A DNA stretch of 34,402 bases from Gemmatimonadota bacterium (lineage in GTDB: Bacteria > Gemmatimonadota > Gemmatimonadetes > Gemmatimonadales > GWC2-71-9). Below the pieces are notes generated by a model. It did no database searches, was not told where the DNA came from, and was given only the letters and a program-made list of their open reading frames with translations. The stretch covers positions 1 to 34,402 of the forward strand of contig JAEUJH010000048.1 of NCBI GenBank assembly GCA_016794825.1. The letters are read 5' to 3'. The number at the start of each line of letters is the position of its first letter. Position 1 is the stretch's first letter. Position numbers and translations under genes: made by a program. Shown in pieces: positions 1 to 7,902 of the stretch.

Positions 1-7
1 TTCGAGA

Positions 8-1738
8 ATGCGTTTGCGTGTTGCTCCGGTCGTCCTCGGCATCCTGACTCTCGGTGCGGTCGCTCCTCTCAGCGCGCAGCTGCGCGCCAGCCGCCCGCCG
101 ACTCAGCCGCGCAATCTTCCCCGCCTGCTCGTCGCCAATCCCCACACCTTCAGCGCGGCCGATTCGGCCGCGGCGGTGCGGGTCGGGACGGGGATGCGCG
201 AGAAGATGGAGTCGATCGCGGACAAGTGGTACAACGTGATCCTCCGGAACCAGATGAACGACGCGCTCCTCCAGTACGGGTATCCGGCCGACGCCGTGCT
301 CCCGCCGCTGGTGGCCCGTCAGCTCGGGTCGCAGCTCCAGGCCCGCGCCATCGTCGTCGGGTCGCTGTCACGCGGCGAGGGCGGGCGTCTGACCGTCGAA
401 GCCCGGCTCCTGGCCGGCAACGACCAGACCGGCCACATCGTCTCGATGACGCAGGTGGCGGGGCAAAGCCCCGAGGACTTCGGCGGCAAGCTGGCCGAGT
501 CGCTCCGCGGCGCGTTCGCCGCGCTGCCCGACGCCAAGAACTGCGAGAACTTCTCCGCCACCCAGCCCGCCAAGGCCGTGGAGGCCGCGGCCAAGGCGAT
601 CAAGGCCCAGCCGAACCACGGCCCCGCCGAGTTCTGCCTGGCCCAGCTCGCCACCACTCAGAAGCTGCCGCCCGATTCGATCATCGCGCACTACAAGGCC
701 GCGACGGTCGGCGATCGGCTCAGCCTCGAGGCCTGGGGCGGCCTGCTCGGCCAGTATCAGGCCAAGCACGACACCACCAACATCATCGACACCTACCGTC
801 AGCTGATCCTGGTGGCGCCGAACAACCAGAAGGTCGTCGAGGAAGCCGTCCGGTTCTTCATTTCCGCCGGCAAGCCGGGTCTCGGCGAGGAAATCGCCAA
901 CGACGCGATTTCGCGCGACCCGTCGAACCCCGACATGCAGAACATGCTCGCCACCGCGTGTCTGGTGCAGAGCAAGTGGAAGTGCGCCATTGCCGCCATG
1001 GAGCAGGTCTTCGCGATCGACACCTCGAAGGCCGACACGCTGAATCTCCAGAAGACGGTCTACATCGCCTCGCAGGACACCACCGCGCCGGCGACGCTGA
1101 TCAAGTGGGCCTCGACGGCCAGCAGGAAGTTCCCGACCAACGGGTACTTCCTCGGCGAGTTGATCCGCGGGTATGAGATGGCGGGTCCGGTCGACAGCGT
1201 GCTCGCGGTCACCCGGCGGCTGATCGAAGTCGACAAATCAGACCTCCAGCCGGTCATCCGGGCGGTGCGGGCGCTCATCAAGGAGAAGCGGTACAAGGAG
1301 GCGATCGAGTTCGGGGTCGTCGTCGAGGAGGGCGGGCAGGACAGCGACAAGACCAATCTCGGTATCATCCTGGCTCAGGAGGGCGGGTTGCCGGTCCTCC
1401 AGACCCAGCCGATCGATTTCCCCCTCGCGATGGAACTCGGCAAGCGCGCGTCGGCGTTGCTCAAGCCCGGCAGCCGGGGCCACGTTCTGGCCAACTACGT
1501 GCTCGGGTTCGGCATGATGGGCCAGATTACCGACAAGGACGCCGCGGTCGTCGCCGGCAAGAGCTGCGATCTGGTCGGCGCCCTCGAGACCTGGGTCAAC
1601 GAGACGCTGGCCGCCATGAACGCCGGCAAGGGCGTGTCGGCGGCCACCGAGGCCGACATGGGCCCCCGGATCCAGAGTATCGAGTCGTCGTACCGGCCCC
1701 GGATCGCGCAGATGAAGAAGGCCTATTGTAAGCCGTAG
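8..1738 (+). CDS. Exported TPR-repeat protein with a TolB-like N-terminal region
   Basis: This 576-residue protein starts with a clear Sec signal peptide: two early Arg, a hydrophobic stretch at about residues 5-22, then a probable cleavage near LSAQ. Residues about 110-175 contain VVGSLSRGEGGRLTVEARLL, the style of the TolB/FlgO-like domains that precede TPRs in many exported proteins. From about residue 190 onward the protein is helical and TPR-like, with repeated Ala/Leu-rich helix pairs (for example around APNNQKVVEEAVRFF and RDPSNPDMQNMLATACLVQ). It is probably periplasmic or envelope-attached, acting as a protein-interaction scaffold, but I recognise no specific function. The start at 8 is the first ATG and gives the complete signal peptide. 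The upstream promoter lies outside the window. The 3' end overlaps the -35 box of the following tRNA gene. Confidence 0.8.
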   Translation: MRLRVAPVVLGILTLGAVAPLSAQLRASRPPTQPRNLPRLLVANPHTFSAADSAAAVRVGTGMREKMESIADKWYNVILRNQMNDALLQYGYPADAVLPPLVARQLGSQLQARAIVVGSLSRGEGGRLTVEARLLAGNDQTGHIVSMTQVAGQSPEDFGGKLAESLRGAFAALPDAKNCENFSATQPAKAVEAAAKAIKAQPNHGPAEFCLAQLATTQKLPPDSIIAHYKAATVGDRLSLEAWGGLLGQYQAKHDTTNIIDTYRQLILVAPNNQKVVEEAVRFFISAGKPGLGEEIANDAISRDPSNPDMQNMLATACLVQSKWKCAIAAMEQVFAIDTSKADTLNLQKTVYIASQDTTAPATLIKWASTASRKFPTNGYFLGELIRGYEMAGPVDSVLAVTRRLIEVDKSDLQPVIRAVRALIKEKRYKEAIEFGVVVEEGGQDSDKTNLGIILAQEGGLPVLQTQPIDFPLAMELGKRASALLKPGSRGHVLANYVLGFGMMGQITDKDAAVVAGKSCDLVGALETWVNETLAAMNAGKGVSAATEADMGPRIQSIESSYRPRIAQMKKAYCKP

Positions 1739-1754
1739 GGGCCTCGTCTATATT
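1726..1754 (+). promoter_or_regulatory. Promoter of the tRNA-Asp gene
   Basis: TTGTAA (1726-1731) and TATATT (1749-1754) are separated by exactly 17 bp and lie 18 bp before the mature tRNA 5' end. The -35 hexamer sits inside the last codons of the upstream TPR gene. The -10 region reads TATATTTG, which also fits the TAnnTTTG element known from Bacteroidota promoters. AT-rich hexamers are rare in this GC-rich DNA, which supports the call. Confidence 0.6.
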
Positions 1755-1772
1755 TGCGGGCTCGAAGGACCA

Positions 1773-1847
1773 GGGGCTGTAGCTCAGCTTGGTTAGAGTG
1801 CCGCACTGTCACTGCGGAGGTCGCGGGTTCGAGCCCCGTCAGCCCCG
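1773..1847 (+). tRNA. tRNA-Asp (anticodon GTC)
   Basis: The sequence folds as a complete cloverleaf. The acceptor stem is GGGGCTG (1773-1779) paired with CAGCCCC (1840-1846), with discriminator G1847 as expected for tRNA-Asp. The D arm carries AGCTCAGCTTGGTTAGAGT. The anticodon stem CCGCA/TGCGG encloses the loop CTGTCAC, placing anticodon GTC at 1808-1810. The T arm has the canonical GGTTCGAGCCC. No CCA is encoded, so it must be added after transcription. The gene stands alone between its own promoter and terminator. Confidence 0.97.
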
Positions 1848-1852
1848 TCCCG

Positions 1853-1890
1853 ATCACCCCGCCTCTTTTCGAGGCGGGGTGATTTTCTTT
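1853..1890 (+). terminator. Intrinsic terminator of tRNA-Asp
   Basis: A perfect 13-bp stem pairs 1853-1865 (ATCACCCCGCCTC) with 1871-1883. It has a 5-nt loop TTTTC and is followed by the T-rich tract TTTTCTTT ending at 1890. It starts 5 nt after the tRNA. It is the only strong rho-independent terminator I see in the window, and it ends 5 nt before the rsmH start codon. Confidence 0.92.
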
Positions 1891-1895
1891 CGCCC

Positions 1896-2816
1896 ATGAC
1901 CACCGAGCCGTTCCATCAACCCGTCCTGGCGGACGCCCTCTTTGCCCTCGTGCCCGGCCCGCGGCGGGTCGTCGACTGCACCCTGGGCGACGGTGGTCAC
2001 GCCGCCCTCTTCCTGGCCCGCGGCGCCGAGGTGCTCGGGATCGACCAGGACCCGGAGGCCATCCGCCGGACCCGGGAACGGCTGGGTGGCGATGCCCTTC
2101 GGATCCGGCAGGGGAACGCCTACGACGACGACACCCTCGCCGCCATCGCCGACTTCGGGCCCGATCTGATCCTGCTCGATCTGGGCGTGTCCTCGCGTCA
2201 GCTCGACGATGATCGGCTCGGGTTCAGCTTCCGACCCGGGGTGCCCCTCGACATGCGGATGACCGGAACCGGACCGACCGGCGCCGAGCTCCTCAACGAA
2301 AGTGCCGAGCGGGACCTGGCCACCTGGCTGGCCGACTATGGCGATGAGCCCCGGGCCCGCCGGCTGGCGGCCGAAATCGTCCGCCGGCGGGCCACCCGGC
2401 CGTTCCAGACGGCCGACGACCTGGTCAACGCCATCCGCTCGGCGTTAGGCCCCCGCAGCGGGCCGGCGGATTTCGCCCGGATCTTCCAGGCCATTCGGAT
2501 CGTGGTCAACGACGAACTGGCGGGACTCGAGCGGGCCCTGCCGTCGTTCCGGGACGCGCTGGTGCCGGGCGGGGCCCTTGCGGCGATCAGTTATCATTCG
2601 GGCGAGGATCGTCTCGTCAAGAACGCCTTCCGGGATTGGAGCGCCGCCTGCGTCTGTCCGCCGACTCAACCGATCTGCACCTGTCGCGGTCGTCCGCTCG
2701 GCCGGACCCTGACCCGGCGGCCCGTGGTGGCCTCCGAGGCGGAGGTCGCCGCCAACCCGCGGGCCCGGAGCGCCAAGCTCCGGGTGTTCGAGGTCGCTGA
2801 TGGCGCGGCGTCGTAA
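1896..2816 (+). CDS. rsmH: 16S rRNA m4C1402 methyltransferase RsmH (MraW)
   Basis: RsmH is the SAM-dependent enzyme that N4-methylates C1402 of 16S rRNA and is usually near the head of dcw clusters. The 306-residue length is typical. The N-terminal HQPVL (from H7) is the family start signature and fixes the start codon. The SAM-binding motif DCTLGDGGH lies at residues 27-35. Further family motifs are LLDLGVSSRQLDD, GFSFRPGVPLDMRM, QAIRIVVNDEL and ISYHSGEDRLVK, the last usually SFHSLEDRIVK. The C-terminal CTCRGRP is also typical. There is no Shine-Dalgarno sequence: the ATG follows the tRNA terminator T-tract by 5 nt. No mraZ precedes it. The 3' end overlaps ftsL by 17 nt. Confidence 0.96.
   Translation: MTTEPFHQPVLADALFALVPGPRRVVDCTLGDGGHAALFLARGAEVLGIDQDPEAIRRTRERLGGDALRIRQGNAYDDDTLAAIADFGPDLILLDLGVSSRQLDDDRLGFSFRPGVPLDMRMTGTGPTGAELLNESAERDLATWLADYGDEPRARRLAAEIVRRRATRPFQTADDLVNAIRSALGPRSGPADFARIFQAIRIVVNDELAGLERALPSFRDALVPGGALAAISYHSGEDRLVKNAFRDWSAACVCPPTQPICTCRGRPLGRTLTRRPVVASEAEVAANPRARSAKLRVFEVADGAAS
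2443..2450 (+). repeat. CGTTAGGC motif, copy 1 (in rsmH)
   Basis: A perfect CGTTAGGC lies in rsmH, read Ala-Leu(TTA)-Gly. It belongs to a dispersed set. Other perfect plus-strand copies are at 5026-5033, 9201-9208, 17354-17361, 29650-29657 and 33334-33341. Perfect minus-strand copies are at 12202-12209 and 27520-27527. One-base variants are at 11839-11846 (TGTTAGGC) and 12502-12509 (CGTTAGGT). Confidence 0.8.
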
Positions 2817-3108
2817 GGGCACCGGGCGCTATTGGGTCGCCTTCTGGCTCGGCACCTTCCTCCTGGTGGCGACCGCCGTCGTGGCCCGCCAGAAGGCCGC
2901 GTTCGACACCTCGGGCCGGCTCAACCGGCTCCGGGCCGAGCGCCGGAGCCTCGAATCGCGCCGCCTCGAACTCGAACAGCAGATCCAGGTGGCCTCGAGC
3001 GCCCAGGCTCTCTTGCCCAAGGTGGCCCGGCTCGGGCTCTCCCTCCCGTCGGACACCTCCTCCACCATCCTGGTCGTGGGCGCTGACGGGCGCCCGGAGG
3101 GTCGCTGA
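2800..3108 (+). CDS. ftsL: FtsL-like division protein
   Basis: This 102-residue bitopic membrane protein has a basic cytoplasmic start (ARRRKGTGR), one transmembrane helix at about residues 11-29, and a predicted coiled coil at about 36-65 (LNRLRAERRSLESRRLELEQ). That architecture, plus its position between rsmH and ftsI, identifies FtsL. FtsL forms a complex with FtsB and FtsQ that activates FtsW/FtsI at the septum. FtsL sequences diverge strongly, so the call rests on architecture and synteny. The start ATG lies inside rsmH (17-nt overlap) with GAGG at 2790-2793, six nucleotides upstream, which supports this start. The stop is 2 nt before ftsI. Confidence 0.85.
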   Translation: MARRRKGTGRYWVAFWLGTFLLVATAVVARQKAAFDTSGRLNRLRAERRSLESRRLELEQQIQVASSAQALLPKVARLGLSLPSDTSSTILVVGADGRPEGR

Positions 3109-3110
3109 GG

Positions 3111-5081
3111 ATGGCCAAGCCGGAAGCCCGGATCGGGGCGCTCGAACTGGGGTTTCTCCTCGGCGCCCTCCTGGTCGCCGGCCGAGCCGGGTACCTCCAG
3201 CTGGTCGAAGGGAAGAACTACGCCAAGCAGGCCACGGCGGAGCGTACCGTCCGCCGAGTGCTCGACGCACCCCGGGGTGCGATTTTCGATCGGGGCGGCA
3301 CCCTGCTGGCCGCCTCGCTGGAGCGGTACCGGATCGACATCTCCGGCGAACAGGTCAAGGCCCGCGACTCACTGCTCCGGGTCTACCGCGCCGATGTCGG
3401 ATTCAAGGTCGCCAAGCTGCGCGACGCGCTCCGGGCCAAGGACGACTTCTACGCCCACGGCCCGTTCACGGCGGGGCAGGTTCGCCGCCTTCGCGGGTTT
3501 CGAGGGGTTCACCTGACGCCCGTCTATCGTCGCGAGTATCCCTCCGGGCCGTTGGCCCGGCCGCTGATCGGCGCGTTGTCGCCCGACAGTTCCCGGGGCG
3601 CCTCGGGGCTGGAGCGGTTCCTCGACTCGCTGCTGTCCGGGGTTCCCGGAACCGCCGTCTTCATCAAGGACGGGCAGGGTCGGATCTACGAATCGCCGGG
3701 ACGGGTCGGCAAGGTGCCGGTCAAGGGACACGACGTCGTGCTCACCATCGACGGCGAACTCCAGGAGATCGCCGAAGGGGCGCTCACCGAGGTGTTCCGG
3801 CAATGGTCGCCCCGAAGCGGCGACATCGTGTTCCTCGACCCTCGCACCGGCGAGGTCCTGGCGGCGGCCTCGCGCCAGGTAACCGAGACCGGGACGCAGC
3901 TCGCCAGCGCGTCCTACTTCAACAGTTCGTTCGAACCCGGGTCCACCGCCAAGCCGCTCACGGCGGCCGCGCTCCTGGCGCTCGACCGGGTCAAGCCGCA
4001 GGAAACCGTGGCGCCCGAAAACGGCGTCTGGGCCGTCAAAGGCCGGCCCAGGCCGGTGCGCGACGATCACCCCCAGAAGCATCCGATCAGCCTGGCCCGG
4101 ACCATTCAGGTGTCGAGCAACGTGGGGATCGGGAAGTTCTCGCTCCGGCTCGATCCGGTCGAGCACTACGAAATGCTGCGGGCCTTCGGTCTCGGGACGC
4201 CAACCGGGGTCGAGTTCCCGGGCGAGGATCCCGGCCGGCTGCCCCGGCCGGACCGCTGGAACCCGGTCATCGAGGGGCTCAGCGCGGCCATGGGCTACGC
4301 CATCATGGTGACGCCGGTCCAACTGGCGGCCGCCTACGGCGCGATTGCGAACGACGGCATCCTGATGGCGCCCACGTTGATCAAGGAGGTCCGGGCGCCG
4401 GACGGGTCGATCATCCATCAGCACGAACCGCTCGCCATTCGGCGGGTCATCTCGAGCGAGGTGGCGGCGACGCTGCGCCAGTACCTCGCGCTGTCCGCCG
4501 CCGATTCCGGCACCGGCGGTCAGGCCCAGGTCAAAGGCACCGTGCTCGGCAAGACGGGCACGGCCCGGCTGGTCAAGAACCGCCGGTACACCGACGAGCA
4601 CGCGGCGTCGTTCGCGGGGATGTACCCGGCCCGGGATCCGCAACTCGTGTTCGTGGTCCGGATCGAACGGCCCCAAGGCGACTACTACGGCGGCCTGGTG
4701 GCGGCGCCGGTGGTGCAGTCGATGCTCCGTCAGGCGCTGTCAGCCCGGCGGACGTCGCTCGACCGGGTCCGCCTGGCGGAGGATCGGGTTCCCGGGGCGC
4801 CGAAGCAGGCAGACCGGCCGGCCGGGAAGACGCCGCCGGCGCCACGCAGTTGGGTCGCGCTCCCGGTGGCCGCCCGGACCGCGCGACCGAGTCAGATTCG
4901 CGAGGTGCCCGACGTGGTGGGGCAGCCGGTCCGGACCGCCGCGGCCTCGCTCCATCGGCGCGGCTTCCAGGTCCGACTCGAGGGCGCCGGGGTGGTGCAG
5001 CGAACCGTCCCCGCCGCCGGCGATTCGTTAGGCACCGGCAAGGCGGTCACCCTGGTCGCCAGCCGGGGGAGGTCCTCATGA
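3111..5081 (+). CDS. ftsI: Septal peptidoglycan transpeptidase FtsI (PBP3 type) with a C-terminal PASTA domain
   Basis: FtsI cross-links septal peptidoglycan in the periplasm as the partner of FtsW. The 656-residue protein has an N-terminal membrane anchor (about residues 10-28), a pedestal domain including APRGAIFDRGG, and a transpeptidase domain. The three active-site motifs are intact: S278-T-A-K281 (nucleophile Ser278), S335-S-N337 and K481-T-G. A Pro/Ala-rich linker leads to one PASTA domain from about residue 597 (VPDVVGQPV) to the end. PASTA domains are typical of Gram-positive PBPs and of some deep-branching diderms, and are absent from E. coli FtsI. GGAGG at 3096-3100 serves as the ribosome binding site. 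The stop overlaps the murE start by 4 nt (ATGA). The PASTA region carries one copy of the CGTTAGGC motif (5026-5033). Confidence 0.95.
   Translation: MAKPEARIGALELGFLLGALLVAGRAGYLQLVEGKNYAKQATAERTVRRVLDAPRGAIFDRGGTLLAASLERYRIDISGEQVKARDSLLRVYRADVGFKVAKLRDALRAKDDFYAHGPFTAGQVRRLRGFRGVHLTPVYRREYPSGPLARPLIGALSPDSSRGASGLERFLDSLLSGVPGTAVFIKDGQGRIYESPGRVGKVPVKGHDVVLTIDGELQEIAEGALTEVFRQWSPRSGDIVFLDPRTGEVLAAASRQVTETGTQLASASYFNSSFEPGSTAKPLTAAALLALDRVKPQETVAPENGVWAVKGRPRPVRDDHPQKHPISLARTIQVSSNVGIGKFSLRLDPVEHYEMLRAFGLGTPTGVEFPGEDPGRLPRPDRWNPVIEGLSAAMGYAIMVTPVQLAAAYGAIANDGILMAPTLIKEVRAPDGSIIHQHEPLAIRRVISSEVAATLRQYLALSAADSGTGGQAQVKGTVLGKTGTARLVKNRRYTDEHAASFAGMYPARDPQLVFVVRIERPQGDYYGGLVAAPVVQSMLRQALSARRTSLDRVRLAEDRVPGAPKQADRPAGKTPPAPRSWVALPVAARTARPSQIREVPDVVGQPVRTAAASLHRRGFQVRLEGAGVVQRTVPAAGDSLGTGKAVTLVASRGRSS
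5026..5033 (+). repeat. CGTTAGGC motif, copy 2 (in ftsI)
   Basis: A perfect copy in the PASTA region of ftsI, read Ser-Leu(TTA)-Gly. Confidence 0.8.
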
Positions 5082-6547
5082 GCCGACCCACGGGGGCCGA
5101 CCTGCTCCAGGCGCTCGGCCGCGACGACCTTCTGGTCTCCGGCCCCGCCACGCTGCCGCTCATCCTCGGCGTGACGACCGACAGCCGGGAAGTGGCCCCC
5201 GGCTCGCTCTTCGTGGCCGTCCGCGGCTCCCAGGTCGACGGCCACCGCTACCTGACCGACGCGGTCCGGGCCGGGGCCGCCGCGGTGGTGGTCGAGGCCG
5301 CCCAGCCGGACCTCGGCGTTCCAGTCGTCGTGGTTCGCGACGGACGCCGGGCGGCCATCGCCCTCGCGCGCGCCTGGTACGGCGATCCGGCCCGGCACCT
5401 CTCCCTGATCGGCGTGACCGGCACCAGCGGCAAGACGACCACGACGCTGCTGATCCGCCATCTCCTGAACGAGCAGGGCACCGCCGGCAGCATCGGGACC
5501 CTGGGCGCGTTCGACGGCGCCGGCCGCGCCATTCCGTCGACCGCCGGCTCGTTGACGACGCCGGGCCCGGTGGACCTTCAGGCCACGCTGGCCGGGCTGG
5601 TGTCGGCGGGCGTCGAACGGGTGGCGATGGAGACCTCGTCCCATTCGCTCGACCAGGGACGGCTCGACGGGCTCGCGTTCGACGGCGCCATCTTCACCAA
5701 CCTGAGCCGCGAACATCTCGACTACCACCCGACGATGGACGACTATCGCCGGGCCAAGCTCGGCCTGCTCGACCTGCTGGCGCCCGGGGGCGTCGTGGCG
5801 GTCAACCGCGACGATCCGGCCTGGCACGACCTGGCCGCGCGGCCGGACGCGATCACCTTCGGCGTCGACCCGACCGCCAAGGTCCGGGCCGAGGGCGTGG
5901 TCCTGCTCCCGGCGGAGAGCCGGTTCACCCTGACCGGCCCCTACGGAACGGCCGAGGTGACGATTCCGCTCCCCGGCGAATTCAACGTCGCCAATGCTCT
6001 CGGCGCCGCGGCCTGCGCTCTCGGTCTCGGCCTCCCGTTCGACCACGTGGTCGCCCGACTGGGCACGGCGCCCCAGGTGCCGGGCCGGATGGAACGGCTG
6101 GCCGAGCGACCCTGTCTGGTCATTCGCGACTACGCCCACAAACCGGACGCGCTCGAGCGGGTGCTCGACACCCTCCGCCCGATCACGTCGGGACGCCTCA
6201 TCGTCCTGTTCGGGTGCGGCGGTGATCGCGACAAGGGCAAGCGGCCGATCATGGGGCAGCTTGCCGCGGAGCGAGCCGACCTCGTCGTCGTCACCTCGGA
6301 CAACCCGCGAACCGAGGATCCCGAACGGATCATCGACGACATCGTGGCCGGCATCCCGCCGGGCACCGCCTTTCAACGGATCCCGGACCGGCGCGAGGCC
6401 ATCCGCCGGACACTGGCCGACGTCGTCAGTGGCGACACCGTGGTCCTGGCGGGCAAGGGTCACGAGACCTACCAGATCATCGGCAAGCAGTACCTCCCGT
6501 TCGACGAACGCGAGATCGTCGCTGACGTGCTTGGCGGCCGGTCCTGA
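5078..6547 (+). CDS. murE: UDP-MurNAc-L-Ala-D-Glu:meso-diaminopimelate ligase MurE
   Basis: MurE adds the third stem-peptide residue in the cytoplasm, consuming ATP. The product is 489 residues. The ATP-binding motif is G115-T-S-G-K119-T. Other Mur ligase signatures are METSSHSLDQGR, FTNLSREHLDYH with the conserved YRRAK(L) Lys that is normally carbamylated, and RDYAHKPDALE. D408-N-P-R411 is the motif that selects meso-DAP rather than lysine, so the peptidoglycan should be of the A1-gamma type. KGHETYQ closes the C-terminal domain. The same frame stays open far upstream, but the start is set at 5078 by GGGGGAGG at 5066-5072, by the 4-nt overlap with ftsI, and by the family N-terminus. The stop overlaps the murF ATG by one base (TGATG). 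Confidence 0.96.
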   Translation: MSRPTGADLLQALGRDDLLVSGPATLPLILGVTTDSREVAPGSLFVAVRGSQVDGHRYLTDAVRAGAAAVVVEAAQPDLGVPVVVVRDGRRAAIALARAWYGDPARHLSLIGVTGTSGKTTTTLLIRHLLNEQGTAGSIGTLGAFDGAGRAIPSTAGSLTTPGPVDLQATLAGLVSAGVERVAMETSSHSLDQGRLDGLAFDGAIFTNLSREHLDYHPTMDDYRRAKLGLLDLLAPGGVVAVNRDDPAWHDLAARPDAITFGVDPTAKVRAEGVVLLPAESRFTLTGPYGTAEVTIPLPGEFNVANALGAAACALGLGLPFDHVVARLGTAPQVPGRMERLAERPCLVIRDYAHKPDALERVLDTLRPITSGRLIVLFGCGGDRDKGKRPIMGQLAAERADLVVVTSDNPRTEDPERIIDDIVAGIPPGTAFQRIPDRREAIRRTLADVVSGDTVVLAGKGHETYQIIGKQYLPFDEREIVADVLGGRS

Positions 6548-7890
6548 TGCGGTGGACCGACCGGGCGGTCCGTTCCGCCCTCGATCTTGGCGCTGGCTCG
6601 GATGACCTGGTCTACTCCGGCATCGTCACCGATACCCGAACACTCGGCCCCGGCGCCCTGTTCGTGGCGCTCTCCGGTGAGCGGTTCGATGGCCACACGT
6701 TCCTCGACCAGGCCCGGGCAGCCGGCGCCTCCGGCGCGGTGGTTCGAACCGGCACGCCGAAGGTGGCGGGCATGGTGTGGTACGAAGTGGCGGATCCCCT
6801 TCGCGCCTACGGCCTGTTGGCGCGCCACCGACGGCGGATGCTGACCGGGCCGGTCGTGGCGGTGACCGGCACCAACGGCAAGACGTCGACCAAGGAGATG
6901 CTGGCCGCCGCGCTCAGCACCCGGTTCCGGGTGCACGCCACCCGGAAGAACCTCAACAACCTGGTCGGCGTGCCGCAGACCATTCTCGAGGCTCCGGACG
7001 ACATCGAGGCCCTGGTCGTGGAGGCGGGCGCCAATCTGCCCGGCGAGATCGCCCGGTATCGGGAGATCATCGAGCCGTCGATCGCCGTCGTCACCAACGT
7101 CGCCGCCGGCCATCTCGAGGGCTTCGGCTCGCTCGAGGGGGTCCGCCGGGAAAAGCTATCGCTGGTGGCCGGGGTTCCGGTCGCGATCATCGGCGGGACC
7201 GACCCGGCGGTGGCGGCTGATGCGCGGGCCTTGGCCGGGCGGGTGGTGACGGCGGGCCTGCCGCCGGCCGACGTGGCCCCGAGCCGAGCCGTCCTCGACA
7301 GCAGCGGCCGGCCGGAGGTGACGTTCGACGGCATCACGTTCGTGGTGGGGCAACTGGGTCTTCACCAGGCGGCCAACGCCGCGCTGGTCTGGGCCGTGGG
7401 TCGCGAACTCGGGCTCGACCCGGAGGCGGTGGCGCGGGCGCTCGAGGCGGTTACCATTCCGGACGGACGGGGCCAGCTGACCCAGTACGGTGGCCTCACC
7501 GTTCTCAACGACAGCTATAACGCCAACCCCGCCTCGTTCCGGGCGCTGATCGATCTGGTCGGGCGGATCCGGGGTGGCCGCCGTCTGGTGTTCGTGGCCG
7601 GGACCATGCGGGAACTGGGCCCGGACGCGGCGCGGTTGCACCAGGACATCGCCGAGCGGCTGGCGGCGCTCGAACCGGACGTCCTCGGCGCCGTGGGCGA
7701 GTTCGGCGCCGCCCTGGCGCCGTACGCGGGCCATCTGGGTGCCCGACTGATCACGGCTCCGGACGCGCCCGCCATGGCGGACGCGCTGATGGGCCAACTG
7801 AAGGGCGACGAACTCGTGGTCCTCAAGGGCTCGCGAGGGGTCGCGTTGGAGCGGATCATCCCGGCATTGACTTCACGAATCGCGCACTAG
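6547..7890 (+). CDS. murF: UDP-MurNAc-tripeptide:D-Ala-D-Ala ligase MurF
   Basis: MurF attaches D-Ala-D-Ala to complete the UDP-MurNAc pentapeptide. The 447-residue length is typical. The P-loop is G108-T-N-G-K112-T-S. LNNLVGVPQTIL, VEAGAN and VVTNVAAGHLEGFGS are family signatures, and LNDSYNANPASF with FVAGTMRELG marks the C-terminal domain. The ATG overlaps the murE stop by one base, so translation is probably coupled. No ddl gene for making D-Ala-D-Ala lies in this cluster, so it must be elsewhere. alr, the source of D-Ala, is at 28863. Confidence 0.96.
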   Translation: MRWTDRAVRSALDLGAGSDDLVYSGIVTDTRTLGPGALFVALSGERFDGHTFLDQARAAGASGAVVRTGTPKVAGMVWYEVADPLRAYGLLARHRRRMLTGPVVAVTGTNGKTSTKEMLAAALSTRFRVHATRKNLNNLVGVPQTILEAPDDIEALVVEAGANLPGEIARYREIIEPSIAVVTNVAAGHLEGFGSLEGVRREKLSLVAGVPVAIIGGTDPAVAADARALAGRVVTAGLPPADVAPSRAVLDSSGRPEVTFDGITFVVGQLGLHQAANAALVWAVGRELGLDPEAVARALEAVTIPDGRGQLTQYGGLTVLNDSYNANPASFRALIDLVGRIRGGRRLVFVAGTMRELGPDAARLHQDIAERLAALEPDVLGAVGEFGAALAPYAGHLGARLITAPDAPAMADALMGQLKGDELVVLKGSRGVALERIIPALTSRIAH

Positions 7891-7902
7891 AGTCGAGACC
7901 CG

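Noticed and set aside
3803-5077. Upstream extension of the murE frame
   Set aside because: It is a shadow of ftsI in another frame. The ribosome binding site, the 4-nt overlap and the family N-terminus fix the start at 5078. The same reasoning removes the extensions of murD, ftsW, murG, ftsA, the Nudix gene, deoB and both late envelope genes.
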